Positions 1 to 5,683 of a DNA stretch of 5,973 bases are shown here, piece after piece. A model generated the notes under the pieces. It had not been told where the DNA came from. It ran no database searches and saw nothing but the letters and a program-made list of their open reading frames with translations. The position numbers and the translations under genes are program-made. The DNA lies in assembly GCA_003164825.1 (NCBI GenBank), contig PLUH01000329.1:1-5973 (forward strand), written 5' to 3'. This stretch comes from Hyphomicrobiales bacterium. GTDB taxonomy: Bacteria; Pseudomonadota; Alphaproteobacteria; Rhizobiales; Beijerinckiaceae. Within the stretch, counting starts at the first letter, position 1. Every line of letters starts with the position of its first letter.

Positions 1-1
1 C

Positions 2-1159
2 GCGCTGCTCGGCGGCCTCATGGCCTTCGTCGGCGTCGCCATTCCGCGGCGGATCGAGAAGGACCGCGTGGCCGAGGCGGCTAAGGCCACGGCCAAGGAC
101 GAGCGGGCGAAGGCCGAGGCGCGGTCCTCGATCAAGGAGCAGCTCAAATCGTTCGAGATCGAGCTGGTGCTGAGCAAGGAGCTCAACGCCGCGCTTCTGC
201 ACTCGCGCGACGAGATCGGCTCACGCATCGCCAAGATGCGGCGCAAGTTCGCCCGCCAGTACGGCTTCGTCGTTCCGGAGATCCGCCTCTCCGACGACAT
301 CAAAGCGCCGCCGAAGACCTACCAGATCAAGATTCACGGCACCGCCGTCGCGACCCAGGAGCTCAGGGTCAAGGACTGCCTCGTCATCATCGGCGACGGG
401 CCCCGCCCCAATCTCCCTGGCGACGAAGTCCGCGAGCCGGCGTTCGGCATGCGCGCGATTGCGATCCCCGAAGCCTTCATCAAGGACGCCAAGCGCCTCG
501 GCTTCAAGCCTGTCGATCCGGTTTCGGTCTTGCTCACCCATTTGAGCGAAGTGATCCACAACAACCTCGCGCAGCTCCTGTCGTATAAGGATATGCGCGC
601 GCTCTTCGACCGGCTGGAGCCCGAGTACAAGCGGCTGCTCGACGACATGTCTCCGTCGCAGATCTCGCAATCCGGGCTCCTGGCGACGCTGAAGCTCCTG
701 CTCGCCGAGCGCGTCTCGATCCGCAATCTGAACCTGATCCTGGAAGCAGTGGCCGAGATTGCGCCGCATGTGCGACGGCCCGAGCAGATCGCCGAGCACG
801 TGCGGGTCCGGCTCTCCCAGCAGATCTGCGGCGACCTTGCCGACAATGGCGCGCTCGCGGTCCTGAGACTCGGCAATCGCTGGGACCTCGTCTTCCATCA
901 GAGCCTCAAGCGCGACGCCAAGGGCGACGTGATCGAATTCGACATCGACCCGCGGCAGATGGAGCAATTCGCCGCCGAGGCTTCGGCGGCGATTCGCAAG
1001 CGGATGGACGAGCAGCGCCTGTTCGCCGTTGTCACCGCCGCCGAGACGCGCCCTTACGTGCGGATGATCATCGAGCGCATGTTCCCGACCCTGGCTGTCT
1101 TGTCTCAGCTCGAAATCGCTCGCGGCTTCGAGGTCAAATCGCTCGGGACGATCGCATGA
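2..1159 (+). CDS. flhA: FlhA, flagellar export gate protein (3' part; 5' end outside window)
   Basis: FlhA is the large inner-membrane subunit of the flagellar type III export gate; its cytoplasmic domain forms a ring that docks export substrates and chaperones. The frame is open from base 2, so the internal Met at 20 is not the start: 385 residues are present and, by family length (about 690-700), roughly 300 N-terminal residues with the membrane helices are missing. Visible residues 1-14 are the end of the last membrane helix, 15-45 a charged linker, and the rest the cytoplasmic domain. Family landmarks are [15 protein letters not shown] (171-185), with the following [29 protein letters not shown] (236-250) and [20 protein letters not shown] (349-368), ending in the usual SQLEI segment. 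Its TGA overlaps the fliR ATG (ATGA), indicating co-translation. The identification is secure; only the upstream extent is unknown. Confidence 0.97.
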   Translation, partial: ALLGGLMAFVGVAIPRRIEKDRVAEAAKATAKDERAKAEARSSIKEQLKSFEIELVLSKELNAALLHSRDEIGSRIAKMRRKFARQYGFVVPEIRLSDDIKAPPKTYQIKIHGTAVATQELRVKDCLVIIGDGPRPNLPGDEVREPAFGMRAIAIPEAFIKDAKRLGFKPVDPVSVLLTHLSEVIHNNLAQLLSYKDMRALFDRLEPEYKRLLDDMSPSQISQSGLLATLKLLLAERVSIRNLNLILEAVAEIAPHVRRPEQIAEHVRVRLSQQICGDLADNGALAVLRLGNRWDLVFHQSLKRDAKGDVIEFDIDPRQMEQFAAEASAAIRKRMDEQRLFAVVTAAETRPYVRMIIERMFPTLAVLSQLEIARGFEVKSLGTIA

Positions 1160-1947
1160 CGGCGCTCGTCGCCGGGGCGCTCGCGGGGCCGCATGAGGCG
1201 CTGGCGCCCAAAGCGGCGATCGGCGCCTTCGTTCTCTTCTGCCGGATCGGCGCCTGCCTGATGCTGGCGCCCGGATTCTCGAACGCCCAGATTCCGGCCC
1301 AGGTCCGCCTGTTCGTCGCGCTTGCGGTCACCCTGACGCTGACGCCGCTGCTGCTGGAGCGAGTGCCCGGCGCCGTATTTGGCGACGACCCGATCTTCAC
1401 CCTCAAGGTGATCGCGGTCGAATCGCTGGTCGGCGGAATGATCGGGTTCCTTGCCCGGGTCTTCTATCTGGCGCTCGAAGCGCTGGCGGTGGGCGCGGCG
1501 ACCATGCTCGGCTTCTCCAATCCGTTCGGGTTCCAGGTCGAGGGGGACGAGGCGATGGCCCCCTTGGCGACCCTGATCTCGCTTGCCGCGATCGCGCTCC
1601 TGTTCGCGGCCGACCTTCATTGGGAGCTGTTGCGCGGGCTCGTCGCTTCCTATGACGTCATTCCGGTCGGGGCGGACTTCAACGCCCGCCTGGCGCTGAA
1701 GCAGATCGCCGACGCGCTCGGCGAATCGTTCCGGCTCAGCTTGAGGATCGCCTCGCCCTATGTGATCTACGCGCTGGTGGTCAATCTGGCGCTGGCGCTG
1801 GTTAACCGGCTGACGCCGCAGGTCCAGGTTTTCTTCGTCGCCATGCCTTTCGTCGCCGCGGGCGGCCTCCTTCTGCTCTATTTTACCATCAAGCCGGCGA
1901 TCGACGCCTTCGTCAGCGGCTTCGGCGCCTGGCTCATTTCCGGATAG
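1156..1947 (+). CDS. fliR: FliR, flagellar export channel protein
   Basis: FliR is an integral membrane component of the FliP/FliQ/FliR export channel at the centre of the basal body MS ring. The 263-residue length matches the family (about 250-260). The protein is very hydrophobic, with about six membrane segments near residues 20-38, 50-67, 82-105, 135-155, 198-218 and 224-246. Conserved family stretches are [20 protein letters not shown] (28-47) and [15 protein letters not shown] (217-231). The start is taken from the ATGA overlap with flhA; no strong Shine-Dalgarno is needed if translation is coupled. The flhA-fliR adjacency is typical of alphaproteobacterial flagellar clusters; fliP and fliQ are not in the window. 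Family assignment is confident from both motif and context. Confidence 0.95.
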   Translation: MTALVAGALAGPHEALAPKAAIGAFVLFCRIGACLMLAPGFSNAQIPAQVRLFVALAVTLTLTPLLLERVPGAVFGDDPIFTLKVIAVESLVGGMIGFLARVFYLALEALAVGAATMLGFSNPFGFQVEGDEAMAPLATLISLAAIALLFAADLHWELLRGLVASYDVIPVGADFNARLALKQIADALGESFRLSLRIASPYVIYALVVNLALALVNRLTPQVQVFFVAMPFVAAGGLLLLYFTIKPAIDAFVSGFGAWLISG

Positions 1948-1950
1948 AGG

Positions 1951-2349
1951 ATGAAGAAACGTCTCGACGCCCTGACCCGGATCGGCCGCTTTCAGGCGCT
2001 GATGCGCGATCTCGGCCGCTCAAAGCTTCATTCGCTCGAACGCCAGCAGGCGGGATTGACTGACGATCTCAAGGCGGTGTTCCAGACGCTGGAGTCGGAC
2101 GAGCTCGCCTATGGCCCTCAGGCAGGACTGGCCGCGCGCCACATTCGCGCCTTGCAGCGCAAGCTCGATCAACTCGTCCACGACCAGGACGCCGCGCGCT
2201 TGAGCGCGCTGGCGCTGGGGACGCGCGCGAAGCTTGCCGAGCTGGCGCTCGAAGCCGCGGCCCTCGACCATCGGCGCCACAAGGAGCGCAAGGAGCTGGC
2301 CGAGCTCATCGAGCGGGCGATCGCCCGCCGAGGCGCAAGCTCGACATAA
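1951..2349 (+). CDS. FliJ-like coiled-coil flagellar export protein
   Basis: A 132-residue, highly charged, almost entirely helical protein without signal peptide or membrane segment. It is rich in Leu, Ala, Arg, Glu and Asp, and the C-terminal half reads as a long amphipathic helix (about residues 62-125). This architecture, the N-terminal pattern MKKRLDALTRIGRFQ and the place right after fliR match small FliJ-type proteins, which form the antiparallel coiled-coil stalk inside the FliI export ATPase ring and bind FlhA. Sequence conservation in FliJ is weak, so the assignment rests on shape and context. It starts 3 bases after the fliR stop; GGA at 1942-1944 sits 6 bases upstream, while the nearer AGAGG abuts the ATG. 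Another short coiled-coil export chaperone is the main alternative. Confidence 0.7.
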   Translation: MKKRLDALTRIGRFQALMRDLGRSKLHSLERQQAGLTDDLKAVFQTLESDELAYGPQAGLAARHIRALQRKLDQLVHDQDAARLSALALGTRAKLAELALEAAALDHRRHKERKELAELIERAIARRGASST

Positions 2350-2386
2350 GGCTCAAGGCGGACGCTGGCTCGTCCCTCGGCTCACA

Positions 2387-2986
2387 ATGACGGCGCCCAT
2401 GGCTTTCAATCCGCGCACCGATGTCGTCATGGAGGTCCTCAGCGCAGCCGATCCGTCCCGCGCGAGCCTCGCTGCCCAGCGGCTCAGCGCGCTAGCGGGC
2501 TCGAACGCGCCGGGCGCCGACTTTTCCGCCGACCTCAAGCGCGCGGCGAGCTCTGCGACGGCGATCCCGGCCCCGGTCGCGAACGCGGCCGACGCCCGCT
2601 CGCGCCTGGCCGAGATCCCGGGCGGGCCGGACAAGCTCGGCCAGGCCAAGACCCAATTCGAGGCGATGATGCTGAACTCGTTTGTCGGCGAATTGCTGCC
2701 TAAGGACGCAAGCAGCGTCTTCGGTCAGGGAACAGCGGGCGACATGTGGCGATCGATGCTCGCCGAGCAGGTGTCGCTCCAGATCGCCAAGTCCGGCAAG
2801 CTTGGCCTCGCCAAGCGCCTGTTCGCCACTCACGAGCTCAGCGCCCGCGGCGGGTCGGCGCATCCGGGCGAAGTGGCGAGGGCCGCCGGCGACGCGGCGC
2901 AAATGAGCGCCAACATCCTCTCCGCCCCCGTCGGCGCCGAGCTTGACAACGGCGCCGTCCTGTTCGCCGGACGCAAGCGGACATGA
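2387..2986 (+). CDS. flgJ: FlgJ-type flagellar rod-binding protein (no muramidase domain)
   Basis: This 199-residue protein carries the rod-binding domain of FlgJ, which acts in the periplasm as scaffold or cap for rod assembly. Family hallmarks are TQFEAMMLNSFVGELLP (89-105) and GDMWRSMLAEQVSLQIAKSG (118-137), the core lying at about residues 86-147. The first 85 residues are Ala-rich and poorly conserved in appearance. There is no C-terminal peptidoglycan hydrolase domain, unlike the roughly 310-residue enterobacterial FlgJ; the short form is normal in alphaproteobacteria, where a separate lytic enzyme is thought to open the wall. The frame is open back to 2234, but that part overlaps the preceding gene out of frame and is Ser/Arg-rich in a non-coding way, so ATG 2387 was chosen; ATG 2399 (195 residues) is possible. 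Neither has a clear Shine-Dalgarno. The TGA overlaps the next ATG. Confidence 0.88.
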   Translation: MTAPMAFNPRTDVVMEVLSAADPSRASLAAQRLSALAGSNAPGADFSADLKRAASSATAIPAPVANAADARSRLAEIPGGPDKLGQAKTQFEAMMLNSFVGELLPKDASSVFGQGTAGDMWRSMLAEQVSLQIAKSGKLGLAKRLFATHELSARGGSAHPGEVARAAGDAAQMSANILSAPVGAELDNGAVLFAGRKRT

Positions 2987-3366
2987 CCCAATCGCCGCTG
3001 CGAGCCCAATCGGCAGCGGCCGCCGCGGCGCTGCCGATCGTCGAACGCCTCATCGCCGCCATCGAAGCCGAAAATCGGGACCTCGCGCAGGGCCGTCCGG
3101 CCCAGTACGAGGCCTATAGTCTGCGCAAGAACCAGGGCCTGCTCGAGCTCAACCGCCTCATTCCGGCGCTGGGCGGGGCGACCGCGGCCGGCCCGTTGCG
3201 GGAGGCGCTGGCCGATCTGCACGCTAAACTCGAGGCCAACCGCCGGGCGCTCGGGGTTCAGCTCAAGGCCTGCGCGGCGGTCTCGGAGATCATCGCCCGC
3301 GCCATTCAGGACGGCCAGTCCGACGGAACCTATACCGCGCTCGCCTGGAGACGGTCGCGGGAATGA
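2983..3366 (+). CDS. flgN: FlgN-like flagellar chaperone
   Basis: A 127-residue helical, cytoplasmic-looking protein. FlgN is the export chaperone that binds the hook-junction proteins FlgK and FlgL and delivers them to the FlhA ring. Seen here are an Ala-rich N-terminal helix (8-35), a segment EAYSLRKNQGLLELNRLIPA (43-62) and a C-terminal segment SEIIARAIQDGQSDGTYT (101-118). From memory, both match the form of this protein annotated in Hyphomicrobiales flagellar loci. It overlaps the preceding and following genes by ATGA at both ends, so it is almost certainly translated from the flagellar mRNA. Similarity to enterobacterial FlgN is low, so the exact substrates are an inference. Confidence 0.75.
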   Translation: MTQSPLRAQSAAAAAALPIVERLIAAIEAENRDLAQGRPAQYEAYSLRKNQGLLELNRLIPALGGATAAGPLREALADLHAKLEANRRALGVQLKACAAVSEIIARAIQDGQSDGTYTALAWRRSRE

Positions 3367-3824
3367 TCAGGGCCGTGGTCATCGGCCTCGCGGCGACGGT
3401 CGCCGCCATCGCCGCGGAGGTGGGAACCGATAAGGTTCTCGCCCTGCGCGAAGGACACTCGACCGCGGCGGTCGCCAGGGCGACGGAGGCGCGCAAGACG
3501 CACGAAATCAACGTCCCCCGCATCAAGGACGGCGTGATCAAGGGCTACGCCGTGATGCTGCTCAGCTACACCGTCGACTTGAGCGCGCTCAGAACCGCGG
3601 CGATGGCGCCCGATTCGATCCTCGTCGACGAAGCGTTTCGCTACGTCTATGACGACGACACGATCGACTTCGATCACCTCGATCGGTTCGATCTCGCCCG
3701 GATGAGCAAAGCCTTGATCCGGGCGGTCAACGCCCGGGTCAAGGCCGATGTCGTCGTCGACGTCGGGGTGCAGGAGTTCACCTACGCCCCGATCAGCGAC
3801 ACTCACGGGCGTCCGGGACCTTAG
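3363..3824 (+). CDS. Small N-terminally anchored protein of the flagellar operon, unknown function (weak FliL-like character)
   Basis: Not assigned to a named family. The 153-residue protein has a hydrophobic N-terminus (about residues 4-18, AVVIGLAATVAAIAA) that could be a signal anchor, then a charged linker (20-47), then a compact mixed domain. Notable segments are KTHEINVPRIKDGVIKGYAV (45-64), VDEAFRYVYDDDTIDFDHLD (88-107) and VVVDVGVQEFTYAP (130-143). The layout (membrane anchor, beta-rich periplasmic domain, amphipathic helix with Arg/Asn, closing strand V-x-E-F) resembles FliL, the ring protein around the stator, but the primary sequence is not clearly FliL. Similar small unnamed proteins are, from memory, found at this place in other Hyphomicrobiales flagellar clusters. 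ATGA overlap with flgN implies a flagellar role. Its TAG shares bases with the opposing carA stop. Confidence 0.8.
   Translation: MIRAVVIGLAATVAAIAAEVGTDKVLALREGHSTAAVARATEARKTHEINVPRIKDGVIKGYAVMLLSYTVDLSALRTAAMAPDSILVDEAFRYVYDDDTIDFDHLDRFDLARMSKALIRAVNARVKADVVVDVGVQEFTYAPISDTHGRPGP
3821..3824. other. Interlocked convergent stop codons (TTAG)
   Basis: On the + strand bases 3822-3824 read TAG, ending the last flagellar-operon gene; on the - strand bases 3823-3821 read TAA, ending carA. The two reading frames therefore overlap tail to tail by four bases, with no room for a terminator between them. Confidence 0.95.
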
Positions 3825-5056
3825 GCCGCCCGCGGCGCTCCGGCTGCCTTCGAGGCGGCGATCAAGTCGACGAAGCGGCGGAAGAGATAGTGGCTGTCCC
3901 GCGGCCCGGGCGAAGCCTCGGGGTGATATTGCACCGAGAAGGCCGGACGGTCGGCGAGCGCAATGCCGCAATTCGAGCCGTCGAACAGCGACACATGCGT
4001 CTCCTCGGCGTTGGCCGGCAGGGTCGCGCGATCGACCGCGAAGCCGTGGTTCATCGACACGATTTCGACCTTGCCAGTGGTGAAGTCCTTCACCGGATGA
4101 TTGGCGCCGTGATGGCCCTGCGGCATCTTGAGGGTGCGCGCGCCGACCGCGAGCCCCAGGAGCTGATGGCCGAGGCAGATGCCGAACAGCGGCGTTTTCG
4201 CCGCCAAGAGCCCTTTGATGGTCGGCACGGCGTATTCGCCGGTGGCCGCCGGGTCGCCGGGTCCGTTCGACAGCACCACCCCGTCAGGCTTGAGCGCCAG
4301 GATGTCCTCGGCGCTCGCGGTCGCTGGAACCACCGTGACCGCGCAGCCGCAGTCGTTGAGGAGCCTCAAGATGTTGCGCTTGGTCCCATAGTCGATCGCG
4401 ACCACGTGGAAGCGCGTCGCCTGCCGCCGGCCATAGCCCGCTTCCAGCGTCCAGCTGGTCTCGTCCCAGTCGTAGCGCTGGGTTGACCCTACCGCCGGAA
4501 CCAGGTCCATGCCGTCGATGCCGGGCCAGCGCGCCGCCTCGGCGCGCAGGGCGTCGAGGTCGAAGGCGCCATCGGGGGCATGAGCGATGACCGCGTTGGG
4601 CATGCCGCGCTTGCGGATAAGAGTCGTCAGCGCCCGGGTGTCGACCCCGGTCACGCCGATGATCCCGCGCGCCTTGAGCCAGCCGTCGAGCCGCGCCTTG
4701 CTGCGAAAATTCGACGGCGCGGAGACGTCGGCGCGCATGACGGCGCCGACCGCGGCCGAGCCGGCGGCATTGACGACTTCGATGTCCTCGTCGTTGACGC
4801 CGACGATCCCGATGTGCGGGAAGGTGAAGGTGACGATCTGGGCGGCGTAGGAGGGGTCGGTCAGGATTTCCTCATAGCCGGTCATCGCGGTGTTGAAGCA
4901 GACTTCGCCGGCCGCCGAGCCGGTCGCGCCGACGCCTGCGCCCTCGATCACCACGCCGTCGGCGAGCACGATCACGCCGGTCGCGACGCGCGGGCGCCAG
5001 CCGAAGGACGGATCCTCCGCAGCGTCCGGGGGGTTGGCGCGTGTTGCGCTTGACAT
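3821..5056 (-). CDS. carA: Carbamoyl-phosphate synthase small (glutaminase) subunit
   Basis: CarA hydrolyses glutamine and passes ammonia through a tunnel to CarB, which makes carbamoyl phosphate for arginine and pyrimidine synthesis in the cytoplasm. The gene is complete at 411 residues (E. coli: 382). The N-terminal CPSase small-chain domain covers about 25-160 (FNTAMTGYEEILTDPSYAAQ at 54-73). The class I glutamine amidotransferase domain covers about 215-400: LSNGPGDP (262-269), nucleophile Cys294 in FGICLGHQ, SMNHGF (334-339), and His378 with Glu380 in QYHPE complete the triad. The extra length is a polar N-terminal tail of about 25 residues before VATGVIVLADG. ATG 5056 has no visible Shine-Dalgarno; GTG codons at the VIVLADG segment are alternative starts giving a conventional N-terminus. 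carB is not in the window. Confidence 0.97.
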   Translation of the reverse strand: MSSATRANPPDAAEDPSFGWRPRVATGVIVLADGVVIEGAGVGATGSAAGEVCFNTAMTGYEEILTDPSYAAQIVTFTFPHIGIVGVNDEDIEVVNAAGSAAVGAVMRADVSAPSNFRSKARLDGWLKARGIIGVTGVDTRALTTLIRKRGMPNAVIAHAPDGAFDLDALRAEAARWPGIDGMDLVPAVGSTQRYDWDETSWTLEAGYGRRQATRFHVVAIDYGTKRNILRLLNDCGCAVTVVPATASAEDILALKPDGVVLSNGPGDPAATGEYAVPTIKGLLAAKTPLFGICLGHQLLGLAVGARTLKMPQGHHGANHPVKDFTTGKVEIVSMNHGFAVDRATLPANAEETHVSLFDGSNCGIALADRPAFSVQYHPEASPGPRDSHYLFRRFVDLIAASKAAGAPRAA

Positions 5057-5064
5057 GCGGCTGT

Positions 5065-5093
5065 GCTTAAGCGCCGCCCACGCCGCGCGTCAA
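5065..5093 (-). promoter_or_regulatory. Candidate carA promoter (TTGACG -17 bp- TTAAGC)
   Basis: Reading the - strand, TTGACG (5093-5088) is followed after exactly 17 bases by TTAAGC (5070-5065). The -35 element is close to consensus and the spacing is ideal; the -10 element is weak. A transcript starting 6-8 bases further on would begin only a few bases before the carA ATG at 5056, giving a leaderless or nearly leaderless mRNA, which fits the absence of a ribosome binding site. This is inference from sequence only. Confidence 0.4.
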
Positions 5094-5101
5094 GACGCGC
5101 G
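5084..5101. promoter_or_regulatory. 18-bp palindrome in the carA/yqeY divergent region, candidate operator
   Basis: Two 8-base arms, CGCGCGTC and GACGCGCG, are exact inverted repeats around a central AA. The palindrome covers the -35 box of the candidate carA promoter. A 2-base centre is too tight for an RNA hairpin loop without losing pairs, so a dimeric DNA-binding protein site is more likely than a terminator or attenuator. The regulator is unknown, and GC-rich DNA produces some palindromes by chance. Confidence 0.35.
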
Positions 5102-5117
5102 CATCAATCGAACCACC

Positions 5118-5122
5118 GAGGA
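5118..5122 (+). promoter_or_regulatory. Ribosome binding site of the GatB/YqeY gene
   Basis: GAGGA lies 5 bases before ATG 5128, a good Shine-Dalgarno match and spacing. It supports that start codon and is the clearest ribosome binding site in the window. Confidence 0.7.
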
Positions 5123-5127
5123 CTTCA

Positions 5128-5595
5128 ATGCCGGATTCAGCGCCGTTGCGCGACGCCGTGGCCCAGCGGATGAAAGAGGCGATGAAGGCAGGCGACAAGG
5201 TTCGCGTCGGCGCCCTGCGCCTGATCATGGCGGCGCTGAAGGAGCGCGAGATCGAGGCGCGCGGCGCCGGCAAGATCGTCAGCCGCGCCGACGAGCTCGC
5301 GATCCTGACCAAGATGGTCAAATCCCGGCAGGAATCGGCGACGATCTACGCCGAAGCCGGGCGCGCCGAGCTCGCCCAGCAGGAGAACGCCGAGATCGCG
5401 GTCATCAATGAATTCCTGCCCAAGCAGATGGACGAGCCGGCGGTGACCGCCGCGGCCAAGGCCGCCATCGCCTCGACCGGCGCGGCGAGCGTGAGAGACA
5501 TGGGCAAGGTCGTCAACGCCCTCAAAGCGGCCCACCCGGGGCAGATGGACTTCGCCAAGGCGAGCGCGATCGTGAAGGGGCTGCTTGGCGGGTGA
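5128..5595 (+). CDS. GatB/YqeY domain protein
   Basis: A 155-residue stand-alone YqeY protein, related to the C-terminal tRNA-binding domain of GatB of the tRNA-dependent amidotransferase. The family is thought to bind tRNA or assist amidotransferase-like steps, but its cellular role is not firmly established. Length and layout match the family (about 150). Landmarks are a helical N-terminal half with LRDAVAQRMKEAMKAGDKVR (7-26), the segment LRLIMAALKEREIEAR (30-45), the ATIYAEAGRAELAQQENAEI stretch (71-90), NEFLPKQMD (94-102), and the C-terminal MGKVVNALKA (125-134) and GQMDFAKASAIVKGLL (138-153). It is divergent from carA across 71 bp; no convincing + strand promoter was found there. In many alphaproteobacteria this gene precedes dnaG, which is absent here. 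Confidence 0.94.
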   Translation: MPDSAPLRDAVAQRMKEAMKAGDKVRVGALRLIMAALKEREIEARGAGKIVSRADELAILTKMVKSRQESATIYAEAGRAELAQQENAEIAVINEFLPKQMDEPAVTAAAKAAIASTGAASVRDMGKVVNALKAAHPGQMDFAKASAIVKGLLGG

Positions 5596-5601
5596 GGGCG
5601 A

Positions 5602-5683
5602 TTTCGCGGGGCGAAACGAAACCTTTCGCTTGGGCGCGCTTAAGTCTCTGAAATCGTTGAGGGAGCGAAATCGGCCGTTTCGC
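5602..5683. repeat. Cluster of inverted GCGAAA / TTTCGC hexamers
   Basis: The hexamer occurs five times in alternating orientation: TTTCGC 5602-5607, GCGAAA 5611-5616, TTTCGC 5624-5629, GCGAAA 5665-5670 and TTTCGC 5678-5683. Neighbouring copies can pair into alternative 6-bp stems with loops of 3 or 7 bases. The cluster lies between the YqeY gene and the end of the convergent right-edge gene, so a role in mRNA 3'-end formation is plausible but unproven. Confidence 0.6.

Noticed and set aside
221..967. Long - strand open frame of 248 codons opposite flhA
   Set aside because: It is antisense to well-conserved FlhA sequence; its protein has no recognisable domain and is explained by high GC content suppressing stops.
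2234..2386. Upstream extension of the flgJ frame
   Set aside because: It overlaps the FliJ-like gene out of frame and reads as a Ser/Arg-rich shadow, so the start was placed at 2387.
3330..3971. - strand open frame of 213 codons across the flagellar/carA junction
   Set aside because: It overlaps two better supported genes, is Arg/Asp-rich and has no start context.
3890..4486. Long + strand open frame opposite carA
   Set aside because: It mirrors the carA codons in antisense, and the product is Arg/His-rich without domain character. The carA frame has a full catalytic triad.
5050..5055. Perfect TTGACA on the + strand, a possible -35 box for the YqeY gene
   Set aside because: No -10-like sequence lies 16-18 bases downstream (the region is GCCGCC), and it overlaps the carA start codon; probably chance.
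5065..5072. 8-bp palindrome GCTTAAGC, with the related GCGCTTAAG again at 5636-5644
   Set aside because: Too short to claim as a regulatory or recombination site; two copies in this window can occur by chance.
4890..5411. + strand open frame spanning the carA start and the YqeY gene
   Set aside because: It crosses the divergent promoter region and is a shadow of both genes; its late part is an Arg/Gly-rich out-of-frame reading of the YqeY gene.
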